A stretch of DNA of 64,000 bases from Lentinus brumalis. Its lineage: Eukaryota; Basidiomycota; Agaricomycetes; Polyporales; Polyporaceae. The notes below the pieces were generated by a model. It did not search any database, was not told the DNA's origin, and was given only the letters and a program-made list of their open reading frames with translations. A program made the translations under genes and the position numbers. Positions 1-9,014 of the stretch are shown here, in pieces. Position 1 is the first letter of the stretch, and the number at the start of each line of letters is the position of its first letter. Where the stretch lies: contig MARA01000027.1 of assembly GCA_001792895.1 (NCBI GenBank), forward strand, positions 248,001-312,000, in the 5' to 3' direction.

Positions 1-156
1 TCAGAACTCCCCCGCTCCTAGCGGTAGCACGGCCGCCGATGCCCACGTCCGGCACTCACCGGATATCTAGTAGTTATTATGAGAGGAGAAATAAAAGACC
101 ACGAGTCCGAGCACCAGCTGCCAAACCAAAACATGCGATCAGCGAGCGTGAATGGA

Positions 157-3100
157 TCAGGAAGAAGGTCGAAATCTCAGCGTCGTCTGCCGCATATGGC
201 GCCGCGCTTCATGAGTGCCGCCTGTGCCCGAGTCATCGTTGCGTTCGGCGGTCCGCAGGTCGCCAAAGGTCTGGTGGAACCGCCGAGTGGCATTTATATA
301 CTTGAAGAGCCGGTTCGTGCCCTCCTGTGTTGTCAGGAGGTAGTCGAGACGATGTCCGTCGCGTCCCAGCGGGCCGAGGAAGACGCGACGCTGCATGGAG
401 AACTTTGGGCATTGCAGCACATAGTGCATCACCGTCTCCTTGGCTGCGCCGCAGCTCGAGCATCGCTGCGTGTCTGCTCGCCCGATGGTGTGCAAGTGGT
501 GGTTCAGCGGTGCGTGTCCTGTACGGAGTTGAATCAGCAGAGAAGTGTTGCGCCTCGGAAGGGGCGCAACAAGCTTCTTGAAGCGTTCGGAGGGCAGAGC
601 AGTATCAACTCGCCGGAGCTTCTGTCCCCTCACGGAGCTACGCCAACGTTCGGCCGCCTGCGTCATGAGAGCCTTGTTGTACACTTGCTTGACTTTCGAC
701 AGACTGACAGGAAGAGGCCGTCGAAGCGCTGCTGGAAGGAGCCGTATTGAACTGGAGTCGCCAGAGGCTGCCAGCTTGGCGTCGGCATCGGCCCGCTCGT
801 TCCCCTCAATCTCCTCATGCCCGGGAACCCACCTCAGCGTAAGCTCAAGGTGCCGGTGCTGCCTGCGCGTCGCCGCGACCCGATCGTGAAGCAGGTCCGT
901 GAGGTAGTGGCTCGGCCGTGCCTCGCGCACTAGAGACCCCTCAATCGCCGACTTGCCATCCAGTGCCACCGAGGCAACCCGGCCCACCCTCCGCTCCCGC
1001 TTGATCAACTCCGTGCCCAAGATAGCCCCTACGGTCTCCGCTTCGTAGATGGTGTGTTCTTCAGCCGGTCCCAGGTAGAGGCGCAACACCTTCCACTCCT
1101 TCGTACACAAGTTGAAGAGCACGGCCGATGCGCCGACGCCTCCCTCCAGTTCCGACCCATCCGAGTAGACCCGCAGCCCCTCGCGCTGAACCCACCGGGC
1201 CTCGCTCACTGCAGCCTCCTCCTTCGACTTGGCAATGTCTGTCTGATGTGCTGGCTCCCAATGCGGCGGGTGCCGGCACGCGGCAACCTTCTCCATCCTG
1301 TCCTGAGTGACGTGCGGTGCGTAGAGTTGGAGCAGCTCATGCATATGCGAGCGGTGCGCGGCGACGGGCTTGGAGGCTCGCTTGACATGGGTATACAGAG
1401 GGTGGGAGGGTGGAAGAGAGCAGAGTCGCGCTGCGGCGCGGAAGCAGATCTTGTCCACCAGTAGGTCGAAAGGAAGCAGGCGCAGGTGAGCTTCCAGTGC
1501 GTCGGTGGCCGTCGTCTTCATGGCACCGGTGATAGTGATGACGGCCTGTCGCTGAATCTGCGCCAGTTTCCTGATGTGCCCAACTGACCCTGAAGACGCT
1601 TTCCGTCCTGCCGACTTGCGCACCGGAAGCAGAAATGTGTCCGCGGCATAGAGGATGCGCGGGACCGCAACTGCGAGGTAGAGGCGCAGGAGTGCTCCCA
1701 ACGGCAACCCGATCCTTGACTGCCCCATGCGTCTCATCAGCGCCGTCCACGCTGCTCCTTTTGCGAAGGCGTCGGCGACCTGTGGGTGGTGCCGGAGCTC
1801 GCAGTCAACGAGCACGCCAAGAAAGCGGTGGTATGGTGCGGCCTGGACGCGATGTCCCCGCAGTTCCAAGGCCGGACCCAGACGGCCTCGCTTGATGCTG
1901 AGCTTGCGTGAAAAGTTGACCAGTCCGAACTTGTCGACAGAGAAAGGAGAGTGATGCACGTCCGACCAGGCCTCCGCACCATCTTCGGGCTCCATGAAGT
2001 CCCGCAGTTGCTCGTGCACCTCTCTGAATGTGCGTCCAATCGCGAGGACCGCCACATCGTCCATCGAACCCTCCGCCGTCTCGCCTCTTGATGGGTCCGC
2101 CGCCTCGACCAACGCCGCGTTGTAGAACGCATAGAGAACCACAGACAGGGGACAGCCCTGGTCAATACCGCGCTCAATGAGGAAGAGCTCGGACACGAAG
2201 TCGTCGAACTTGAGGACGGTCCTGCGCCCAGACAGCTTGACCTCCAGCCACCGCACATACTCGACTGGCACTCCACGCATGCGCAGGATGTGGTAGAGAC
2301 GTTCTGGGACTGCGGCGGGAAAGGCAGACTTGATGTCCAGAAAGAGCGCTGCTGCGACCTTCCCCTGTCTCCACGCGTCCTTCACCGTCTTCTGTACTAG
2401 GTGCAGAGAGTCGGTGGTCTGCCTCCCTGCCCGCCCACCAAACTGATGGTTGGGCAGCATGCTGTGCTTCTCTGCATGGTAGACGAGAACGTTAGCGACA
2501 CAGCGGGAGAGGATCTTAGAGAGGCTACTTAGCAGCGCAACACCCCGATACGCTTTCGCCACCGTGTAGTCTGACTTTCCCGGCTTACGCAGGACCACCG
2601 TGTCCGAGATTTTCCACTGTTCCGGGTAGTATTGCAGCTCGAAGGTCGCCCGAAAGAGCCTGCCCAGTATCGGGACCAGGACGTCCGCCGTCACTCGATA
2701 CACCTCATTGGGAATGCCGTCTGGGCCCGGGACTTTGAATGACTTCAGCTGCCGGATTGCGCGCCGCACTTGCTCATCGGTAATCGGCTGGAAAGCATAC
2801 TTAGGCTCTGGGTATTCCTGGTCAGCGGGAACATCAGTGACATCGACCCGCGACAGAAAGAAAGTTTTATAAAACTCAGCTCCCTTGTCCTCATTGTCCG
2901 TGAGCAACACCTGCTGTCCGCTGTCATCCGTAGCCTTGAGAGCCGGAATGCACGCCCTGCCACCGTCCGTCGGCCCCCTGCTCAGAAAGCGATTGGTCTT
3001 CCAGATCGAGGTGCCATCCGTGTTCTCCAAGTACGAAGCCCAGCAGTCCTTCTTTGAGTACCGTTGCAAATCGGTGTACTGGTTCCGAGCCTTTCGATAC

Positions 3101-4167
3101 ACACTGTGTGCGGGGTGCGCGGCGTCCGACTTGAAAGCCTTCGCCTTTCGTGCCAGCTCGTGCATCTTCTTGCGTGCCTCCGCCAGCTCACTCGTGAACC
3201 AAGGCTTGGTGTACGGGGTGATGGTAGTGAACGGAACATGCTCCTCAATCGCCCTATTGAGGGCGGCCAGCAGCCCATCGAGCGTGTGGTCGAAGGCCTG
3301 CGGAGAGTCGATCTGCTCCACAAGCCGCGCCCTCTCCAGCCCATCCACCAACGTCTTCCTGAACTCCTCCCAATCCACTACACGGAAGTTGCCCCGCCGC
3401 TCCACTTTCGCCTTCGCCAGTGGCATCGCGAGGTGGGTGATAATTGGGAAGTGGTCCGCCTTGGGACCCTGGCATACCATGTCGACCGTGCAGAGCGTTA
3501 CCCGATCCATCAGCTCCTCAGAGCAGAAGACGTTGTCGGGCCTCGTGAGGTTCTTTGTGCGAGATGCGCGCAGCGTGGGCAGCGACGACGGCAGGGCCAT
3601 AGCCATGCCTAGATCAGAGTAGTAGTCAATCAGCACCTGCGCACGGTCAAGGGAGCTAGGCGTGAAGAGGTGCCCGTTGCGCGGGTCATCCCAGGCAGGA
3701 TGGTGTCGGTTGAAGTCCCCAAGCCAGATGAAATACTGCGGTCCCTGTCCCTCGCACTGCCGCCGCAACTTGTGCGCCAGCCGCGCCGCGGCATGTAGCG
3801 TCCTGTCGTGATTTCCGTCAATGTACAGATTGAACAGGTGCGTACGCGCACCGTCTGCTGTCTTGAACGAGACCACCGTCATGTCGGGGCACTTGCTTTC
3901 CACCTGATACCATGCCTTGGTGGATAGCTTGGTGCTGATCAGCGTGACCGCACGCACACGCTCCCGTGCATCGTGGTGCCCACAAGGGTACAGAACGATC
4001 CAGCGGGAGTGCGCGCGTGTCAGTTTATTCCAGTCCATGTACGGCTCCTGTATCGCAATAACGTCGTATTGATCTTCCTTCGCCGTGTTGATGAGATAGC
4101 TTTGGGCGTCGAGCGACTTGTTAAGATTTTGCTGCCATACCCGAAGTGTCGTGAGCGTGTCTTGCAT
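157..4167 (-). CDS. LINE ORF2: endonuclease-reverse transcriptase-RNase H polyprotein
   Basis: A single uninterrupted frame of 1336 residues. The N-terminal ~250 residues are an exonuclease-endonuclease-phosphatase domain that would nick the target DNA: WQQNLNKS near the start, IQEPYMD, GDFNRHHPAWD (D151, N153) and a late DHFPI. The reverse transcriptase follows, with KVPGPDGIPNEVY, motif A LDIKSAF (D611) and motif C SMDD (D703, D704), where most relatives have YADD or FVDD. An RNase H domain begins near residue 1000, with YSDGSE (D1003), EAETVGA, ALDGKSA and a closing NERADADAK. Near the C-terminus is CSSCGAAKETVMHYVLQC (first Cys 1236), a CCHC-type finger usual in these elements. All catalytic residues I can place are present, so the protein may be active. 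Translation probably depends on ORF1 (see the TGATG overlap). Confidence 0.92.
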   Translation of the reverse strand: MQDTLTTLRVWQQNLNKSLDAQSYLINTAKEDQYDVIAIQEPYMDWNKLTRAHSRWIVLYPCGHHDARERVRAVTLISTKLSTKAWYQVESKCPDMTVVSFKTADGARTHLFNLYIDGNHDRTLHAAARLAHKLRRQCEGQGPQYFIWLGDFNRHHPAWDDPRNGHLFTPSSLDRAQVLIDYYSDLGMAMALPSSLPTLRASRTKNLTRPDNVFCSEELMDRVTLCTVDMVCQGPKADHFPIITHLAMPLAKAKVERRGNFRVVDWEEFRKTLVDGLERARLVEQIDSPQAFDHTLDGLLAALNRAIEEHVPFTTITPYTKPWFTSELAEARKKMHELARKAKAFKSDAAHPAHSVYRKARNQYTDLQRYSKKDCWASYLENTDGTSIWKTNRFLSRGPTDGGRACIPALKATDDSGQQVLLTDNEDKGAEFYKTFFLSRVDVTDVPADQEYPEPKYAFQPITDEQVRRAIRQLKSFKVPGPDGIPNEVYRVTADVLVPILGRLFRATFELQYYPEQWKISDTVVLRKPGKSDYTVAKAYRGVALLSSLSKILSRCVANVLVYHAEKHSMLPNHQFGGRAGRQTTDSLHLVQKTVKDAWRQGKVAAALFLDIKSAFPAAVPERLYHILRMRGVPVEYVRWLEVKLSGRRTVLKFDDFVSELFLIERGIDQGCPLSVVLYAFYNAALVEAADPSRGETAEGSMDDVAVLAIGRTFREVHEQLRDFMEPEDGAEAWSDVHHSPFSVDKFGLVNFSRKLSIKRGRLGPALELRGHRVQAAPYHRFLGVLVDCELRHHPQVADAFAKGAAWTALMRRMGQSRIGLPLGALLRLYLAVAVPRILYAADTFLLPVRKSAGRKASSGSVGHIRKLAQIQRQAVITITGAMKTTATDALEAHLRLLPFDLLVDKICFRAAARLCSLPPSHPLYTHVKRASKPVAAHRSHMHELLQLYAPHVTQDRMEKVAACRHPPHWEPAHQTDIAKSKEEAAVSEARWVQREGLRVYSDGSELEGGVGASAVLFNLCTKEWKVLRLYLGPAEEHTIYEAETVGAILGTELIKRERRVGRVASVALDGKSAIEGSLVREARPSHYLTDLLHDRVAATRRQHRHLELTLRWVPGHEEIEGNERADADAKLAASGDSSSIRLLPAALRRPLPVSLSKVKQVYNKALMTQAAERWRSSVRGQKLRRVDTALPSERFKKLVAPLPRRNTSLLIQLRTGHAPLNHHLHTIGRADTQRCSSCGAAKETVMHYVLQCPKFSMQRRVFLGPLGRDGHRLDYLLTTQEGTNRLFKYINATRRFHQTFGDLRTAERNDDSGTGGTHEARRHMRQTTLRFRPSS

Positions 4168-4169
4168 CA
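4165..4169 (-). promoter_or_regulatory. TGATG stop-start overlap between LINE ORF1 and ORF2
   Basis: On the minus strand the ORF1 stop TGA and the ORF2 start ATG share one A (base 4167). Overlapping stop/start pentamers of this kind (for example TAATG) are known in some insect and fungal LINEs, where ORF2 is translated by termination-reinitiation on one bicistronic mRNA. The arrangement is seen directly. The mechanism is inferred. Confidence 0.8.
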
Positions 4170-5672
4170 GGCAGAGGTCGGGGAGAGGGGGGTGCCATCT
4201 ATGCTGTCTATTGCATCTACAATCAAGTCACTGAGCAGATCGCCTGAACGCTGCGGCGAGGTCACAGGTTGCGTGAAGCGACTTAGCTGTTTAGATGACC
4301 GGCGCGTGCCTCGCTGTACTCCGCCCTCCTGGAAGAGGCACTCCCCTCCGTCCACCGACTCCCAGGTGTACGGATCGTCAGCCAGGGGAAAGAAACGGAA
4401 TCCGGCTTCAGGCCTCCGGGCACGTAGCTTCTTGACCGCCCTCTGGTACGCCGGACAGCTTTTCTCCCATGCAGCATGGCCGAGCGTTTGGTCGCAGTTG
4501 ACACAACAGAAGTCGTCGTGCACTCTGACGGGGCATTCTGCGGTGCGATGGTTAATCGACGCGCAGGTGGCACACGTCTCGTGGATAGCCTTGCAGTCGC
4601 GCGCGAGATGCGGTGGGTCGTACTTGTGACACTTGGCGCACCGTTGCGGTTCCTCCTGATCTCTGCGCACCGTGACGTGCTTGCTCGCGATGTACAGGCC
4701 GTCAGCCACCGCTCTATTGGCATCCTGTGCAGTCAAGAAAGAGATCAGTAGAAACGCGACGCGTTGCCCCGGAGCTCTCTTCTCCGGGGATTTAATCCAG
4801 CGCGCCGTCACTAGATTGCCGTGCAGTATGTCATTGTCTCTCTCCACCGCCGCGAGATCGTATGCATTCTCCGGGTCAAACGACACCGGGACATATTCAG
4901 CGACCACCTTGTAGTGGCGCGGTTTCACCTGCGCTCCTACTCCAAGTCCCCTCTGGAAGTCTCCTATATGGTCCTCGCGCTTTATCCAGGCTGCGCTGGC
5001 CACACTATCAAACTCATAGATTACTCCGCCGTTCGGTAGCATGGAGGCAGCCAGCACCTTGATGCCCTCCGGCAACTCGTGGTAGTGCTCATCCCGCATG
5101 ATATTCAGCGCCATGTGTGCTTTCGCCACTAACACCGCGGCCGAGAGCTGCTCATCGTCCGCCGGCGTGAGGCCGTCCACCAGCAGCTGTTTCTCCCTAA
5201 GCTGCGCCCTCGCCACTGCTCTAGCACACTGTGCAGACAATGGAACCGACCCGGGGCCGCGGAGTGCCTGTGCGTACGTCCTCGGACCCGATATTTGCGA
5301 CTCACCTGCGTGCTCAGGGCCTGCAGCTGCCCCGTCCGCGACGACACCCTTGACCTCTTCCAGCAGCCTGGTCGCACCCGCTACCGCCTCACCCATCGAC
5401 CGTCTTGACTCTCCCACCTGTTCTTGCATGCCCTTCACCATGCCTTCAATCTGCCTGCGCGCGTCCGCCGTCGCTGCCTTAATAGCCGTGGACACCTGCA
5501 CGTCCAGCCTCTTTCCCACCGCTTCCGCCACACCCTTCGCCAGCTCCGTCTCGAATGCTGCCTTAGCATAGTAATGCAGCGCGACCAGCGACTGAACCGC
5601 TACCGCCTGTCCCGGCTTCGCCTGCGCCAAGGCGAGCAGAGCCGCCAGTAAGTGTTCGACTGCCGGCGCCAT
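4167..5672 (-). CDS. LINE ORF1: gag-like nucleic-acid-binding protein
   Basis: 501 residues from the first in-frame ATG. The N-terminal half is Ala-rich and helical, with a stretch suited to a coiled coil (KGVAEAVGKRLDVQ onward). The middle part, around KRAPGQRVAFLLISF, resembles the RNA-binding fold of LINE gag proteins. From residue 345 come three cysteine clusters: CAKCHKYDPPHLARDC, then CATCASINHRTAEC, then CVNCDQTLGHAAWEKSC. These are zinc knuckles that bind the element RNA. The last codons overlap ORF2. The reading frame stays open for about 77 codons upstream of the ATG without another ATG, and those residues look protein-like, so the true N-terminus may be longer (see the upstream entry). 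Confidence 0.85.
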   Translation of the reverse strand: MAPAVEHLLAALLALAQAKPGQAVAVQSLVALHYYAKAAFETELAKGVAEAVGKRLDVQVSTAIKAATADARRQIEGMVKGMQEQVGESRRSMGEAVAGATRLLEEVKGVVADGAAAGPEHAGESQISGPRTYAQALRGPGSVPLSAQCARAVARAQLREKQLLVDGLTPADDEQLSAAVLVAKAHMALNIMRDEHYHELPEGIKVLAASMLPNGGVIYEFDSVASAAWIKREDHIGDFQRGLGVGAQVKPRHYKVVAEYVPVSFDPENAYDLAAVERDNDILHGNLVTARWIKSPEKRAPGQRVAFLLISFLTAQDANRAVADGLYIASKHVTVRRDQEEPQRCAKCHKYDPPHLARDCKAIHETCATCASINHRTAECPVRVHDDFCCVNCDQTLGHAAWEKSCPAYQRAVKKLRARRPEAGFRFFPLADDPYTWESVDGGECLFQEGGVQRGTRRSSKQLSRFTQPVTSPQRSGDLLSDLIVDAIDSIDGTPLSPTSA

Positions 5673-5905
5673 GTTTGACGGTACGAGGAACCGTCCCGCC
5701 AGTATTTCGTGTGCCTTCTTAGCGTCCGTGATCTCGACGGTGTACTGCTTGAACAGGTCCGCTGAAGATAGTGTTGAGGCTGTCGACGTAGTGGGCTGGC
5801 GCCTAGTGCGCGGCTGCGATGCTGTCGGTGCTGGCGTCGTCGTCCGACTTGTGCCCCCGAAGATGCCATCTCTTCCGTAGTACTCCCAATTCTACTGTAG
5901 CTAGC
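5673..5905 (-). other. In-frame open extension upstream of LINE ORF1 / 5' UTR
   Basis: The ORF1 frame runs back to a TAG near 5905 without an ATG. It reads Thr/Pro/Ala-rich sequence, then SADLFKQYTVEITDAKKAHE, which has plausible protein composition. In the next frame an ATG (5869) starts a basic ORF of 89 codons that overlaps ORF1 out of frame. Either ORF1 begins at 5672 and this is leader, or an original start was lost by a small indel, or a non-AUG start is used. The sequence alone does not decide. Confidence 0.4.
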
Positions 5906-6070
5906 TCTCTAGAGACCAGTTCCAAATGTGCCGCACGCTTCAAACCCGACTCCTGGGCGAGTTTGAGCGTGGGAAAAAGCCGATGGTGGTGGTAAAGAGC
6001 CAAGAGGAGTCCAAACGAGGAGTCCACGCCCCAGGACGTAACATGGGGACAACGTGCACGATACATGCGG

Positions 6071-6077
6071 TATATAG
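6071..6077 (+). promoter_or_regulatory. Possible TATA element of the dynamin-like gene
   Basis: TATATAG lies 61-67 bases upstream of the ATG at 6138, a usual distance in basidiomycete promoters. The interval 5906-6137 has no coding signal and is the whole space between the LINE 5' end and this gene, so the LINE inserted close to its promoter. Confidence 0.4.
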
Positions 6078-6137
6078 TGCGAGGTCGAGCGTCGAGTCGA
6101 CCAGACCTCAATCGCCCCTCTCGCCTCTCCACTAAGC

Positions 6138-8882
6138 ATGATATCTACAGACTCCCATGACTCGAAGGCCGACGCGCTCATCGGTGACACCGGTTATGCT
6201 CGGACGACCAAAGAACTCATAGAGTTCGTGACGACCCTTCGGGCTTTGGGGTGCGTAGATTCAGGACGTTGGTCCTTCGCGGCGTTCTGTCGGAGGGTGC
6301 TGACATACCTCTACCTTTGCCGGTCGCAGTGCCCAAGTCTTCTTGGACTTGCCACGTATCGTCGTCATCGGCAACCAGAGCGCCGGAAAGTCCAGCTTAG
6401 TCGAAGCTATCTCTGGTGTAAGTCCCTGTTGGCTCTCTGATTCCGGGAAACCCTCCGCTCATTCCAGACACCCGTCTTGAACAGATCAGTGTTCCTCGCG
6501 ATGCGGGAACGTGCACTCGTTGCCCGATGGAGTGCCGTCTGGCCAACATGCCGGACTCTTGGTCATGTCAGATCTCGATTCGATGGGAGTTCGATATTAA
6601 CGGCGATCGAGTCGACGAAGTCAGCGAGGTTTTGTTCGGGACGCGCTTCACGGAGAAAGAGGACGTAGAACCCATGCTTCGGCGCGCCCAAGCGGCGATC
6701 CTGAACCCCACAGTCCCGCTCTCGCACTTCCTCGAAATTGACATCCAAGCCTTGAGGGCGGGCGATACGAAGGTCCCTGGGGCGAAGCCCCTTGCGTTCT
6801 CGCGGAACGTGATCTGCGTCGACTTGGCTGGTCCCGACCTCGTGGATCTCTCTTTCGTAGATCTCCCGGGTACGCATACACTACGACCATGTGTTCCTCG
6901 TCCGTTTCTGACATGTCATCTAGGGATTGTCCAGAATGCGGAGCCGGAGGTAGTTCAGCTGGTGGAGGATCTCGTGAAGTCCTATGTGGGGGCAACTGCC
7001 TCATTCTCGTCACGCTACCAATGAGCGGTGAGCAGTCTCAGAAACGTTCTATGCTTATCACAACTCTGAACGATCGCACTGGTAGATGACATCGAGAATC
7101 AGAAAGCTGCCCGCATCGCCAAGCAAGCCGACCCGGAGGGCCTCCGTACTATCGGTAAGTATCCGATCTCTCGCTTATACCGAGCACTCGAACTCATCGT
7201 AACATTGTTCAGGCGTGCTGACCAAGCCAGACACGCTCCCTACCGGCTCGACGAAGAGTCGAGAGATGTGGCTAGACGTCATAGAAGGCCGTCGTCACCA
7301 GCTCAAACACGGATACTTCTGCACGCGCCAACCTGACGACGACAAACGGCTCTCGGGTGTCTCTACGTCCGAGGCACGAGCAGCAGAAGCCGACTTCTTC
7401 AGGACGACGGCTCCCTGGTCTACATCCATCTCGCAAGGTCGCTTTGGGACGCTCAACCTCGTCAAGAGCATCAGCGAACTCCTCACGAAGATCATCAGCG
7501 ACTCGTGAGTACTGACTGTGCTGTATTGCATTCCTCGCTCTGACGCGCGTGTTCGTGCATGCAGCCTGCCTAAGTTGATCGGGGAGGTCTCCACCCAACT
7601 CGCTGCATGTAAGAAGCAACTCAGTGCTCTCCCACCACTTGTGACTACGGAGCCTGCCGCTTTCGTGCTCAACCTAGTGGTGACATTCTGTGCCGAAGTC
7701 ATGCAGCACGTGCATGGGTCTCCTGCCTGCGCCAATCTTGTGCAGAGCAACAGACATACGTTCGAAAGGTTCAAATCCGCCATCCGACAAACAGCACCCG
7801 CATTTGTTCCGTTGCAGGAGAAGGTCAAGCACACCTCGAAATACACGAGACTTGACGACGAAGGCTCGGATAGCACCGTTGGCCGCAAGGAGCCTGACGC
7901 CGTCAGTGCTCCGGTAATGTACCTCGGCGATGTACGAAAGAGGATCAAAGAGTGCGCAATATGTCTTGTTTTCGGATGAGCTTGCTAACGTGCCTTATAC
8001 AGTTGCATCACACGCGAACTTCCCAACAACGTGCCCTACGCTGCCAAGCGGTCCTTCATGCGCGACTTCCAGCAGTCCTGGGAGTACCACGCAATGACAT
8101 GCTTCGAGCGCGTCCAGGAAGCGTTCAAGGATGTCCTGAGCGACATCATCAAGGAGCAATTCGCCCGCTTCGGACACCTGAAGGCTCTCATATCGTGAGT
8201 CCATATCAGCGGAGACATATCGCTGCGCTCACATATGCCGTACTTCCTAGACCGATCATCATGGAACAACTCCAGATCCACTCTCAGCGCACAACCGATC
8301 ACATCAAAATCATCCTTGCGCTCGAGGCGGCGACCCCGTTCACTCAGAACACGCACTACTTCGCTGACAAGCGCGCTAAGCAGCTCGCGCAGTACAAACG
8401 GGCGCGTCCACAGGGTCCGGTGATGTTGCCCACGAAGGAGGAGCTGAAGAGCGCCCTCGCGGCCCTCTCCATTCTCGGCTATACGGTGAAGGAAGAAGAC
8501 CTTGGGAAGCTCAACCCTCCGGACCAATTTGAGGAGGAACTTGAGCTCATGGCTGAAGTCCGCGCGTACTTCTATGTCGCGTATAAGGTGAGTTCCTCCC
8601 CGGAAATCGACGCGACTTCTCTCGTGAGCTGAGCCCGGGTGTCTGCAGCGCGTGATCGACTACATCCCCCTATCCATCGATCAGCATTTCTTGTATACAC
8701 TCGCCGAGGGACTCCAGCCAGTGCTCCTCGAGAAGCTTGGGGTGGGGACGTCGACTGCCGACGCTCGTTGCGCCTCGTACATCGCTGAGGAACCCGGGGT
8801 TGTGACTCTCCGTAGCGAGCTTCTGTCGAAGAAGAAACGCTTGGAGAGCGTGCAGAAGGCGCTGTTCAACTTCGGACTGTAG
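6138..8882 (+). CDS. Dynamin-superfamily GTPase (Mx/DRP-like), frameshifted in exon 4
   Basis: A large GTPase of the dynamin family, which assembles on membranes and uses GTP to remodel them. Ten exons can be traced: about 6138-6250, 6330-6417, 6485-6869, 6924-7027, 7086-7154, 7213-7504, 7565-7951, 8003-8194, 8251-8587 and 8649-8882. G1 is GNQSAGKSSLVEAISG. GTCTRCPMECRL, the switch region, follows. G3 is FVDLPG and G4 is GVLTKPDTLP. A middle/stalk region comes next, and the C-terminus looks like a GTPase effector domain. No PH or proline-rich domain is seen, so it is nearer the fungal Mx-like proteins than classical dynamin. In exon 4 the family motif (VKSYV...NCLILVTLP) is split between two frames at a run of five Gs near 6989-6993. 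One G more would restore it, so this is either a sequencing error or an early loss-of-function change. Confidence 0.85.
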
Positions 8883-9014
8883 ACCGACGCATTCGAGTTG
8901 TTGCTCCATACGTTTACATGATCCACAGCCATGTAGTTATCTTCTTCTGTCTATGTTTCCGTCTGATATATCCTTCTTTCTTGGCAGTAAACGTCTGAAT
9001 CTGCACTACGCCCA

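Larger units (their letters stand above)
1..5905 (-). mobile_element. Non-LTR retrotransposon (LINE, Tad/I-like), 3' end at or beyond window edge
   Basis: The element reads right to left. A gag-like ORF1 with zinc knuckles is followed by an ORF2 with an apurinic-type endonuclease, reverse transcriptase, RNase H and a C-terminal zinc knuckle. This domain order is that of fungal Tad-type and related I-clade LINEs. Both ORFs are open, which suggests a recent insertion. I see no poly(A) or simple tail between ORF2's stop and base 1, so the 3' terminus probably lies outside the window. The 5' limit is taken as the stop codon bounding the ORF1 frame near 5905. No target-site duplication can be tested because one end is missing. 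Confidence 0.85.

Noticed and set aside
4165..4169. Bacterial-style operon overlap
   Set aside because: The two ORFs are LINE gag and pol-like proteins, and all surrounding genes have spliceosomal introns.
6985..7030. Programmed ribosomal frameshift in the dynamin-like gene
   Set aside because: There is no heptameric slippery site or downstream structure, and dynamin-family genes are not known to use one. A homopolymer error or mutation is simpler.
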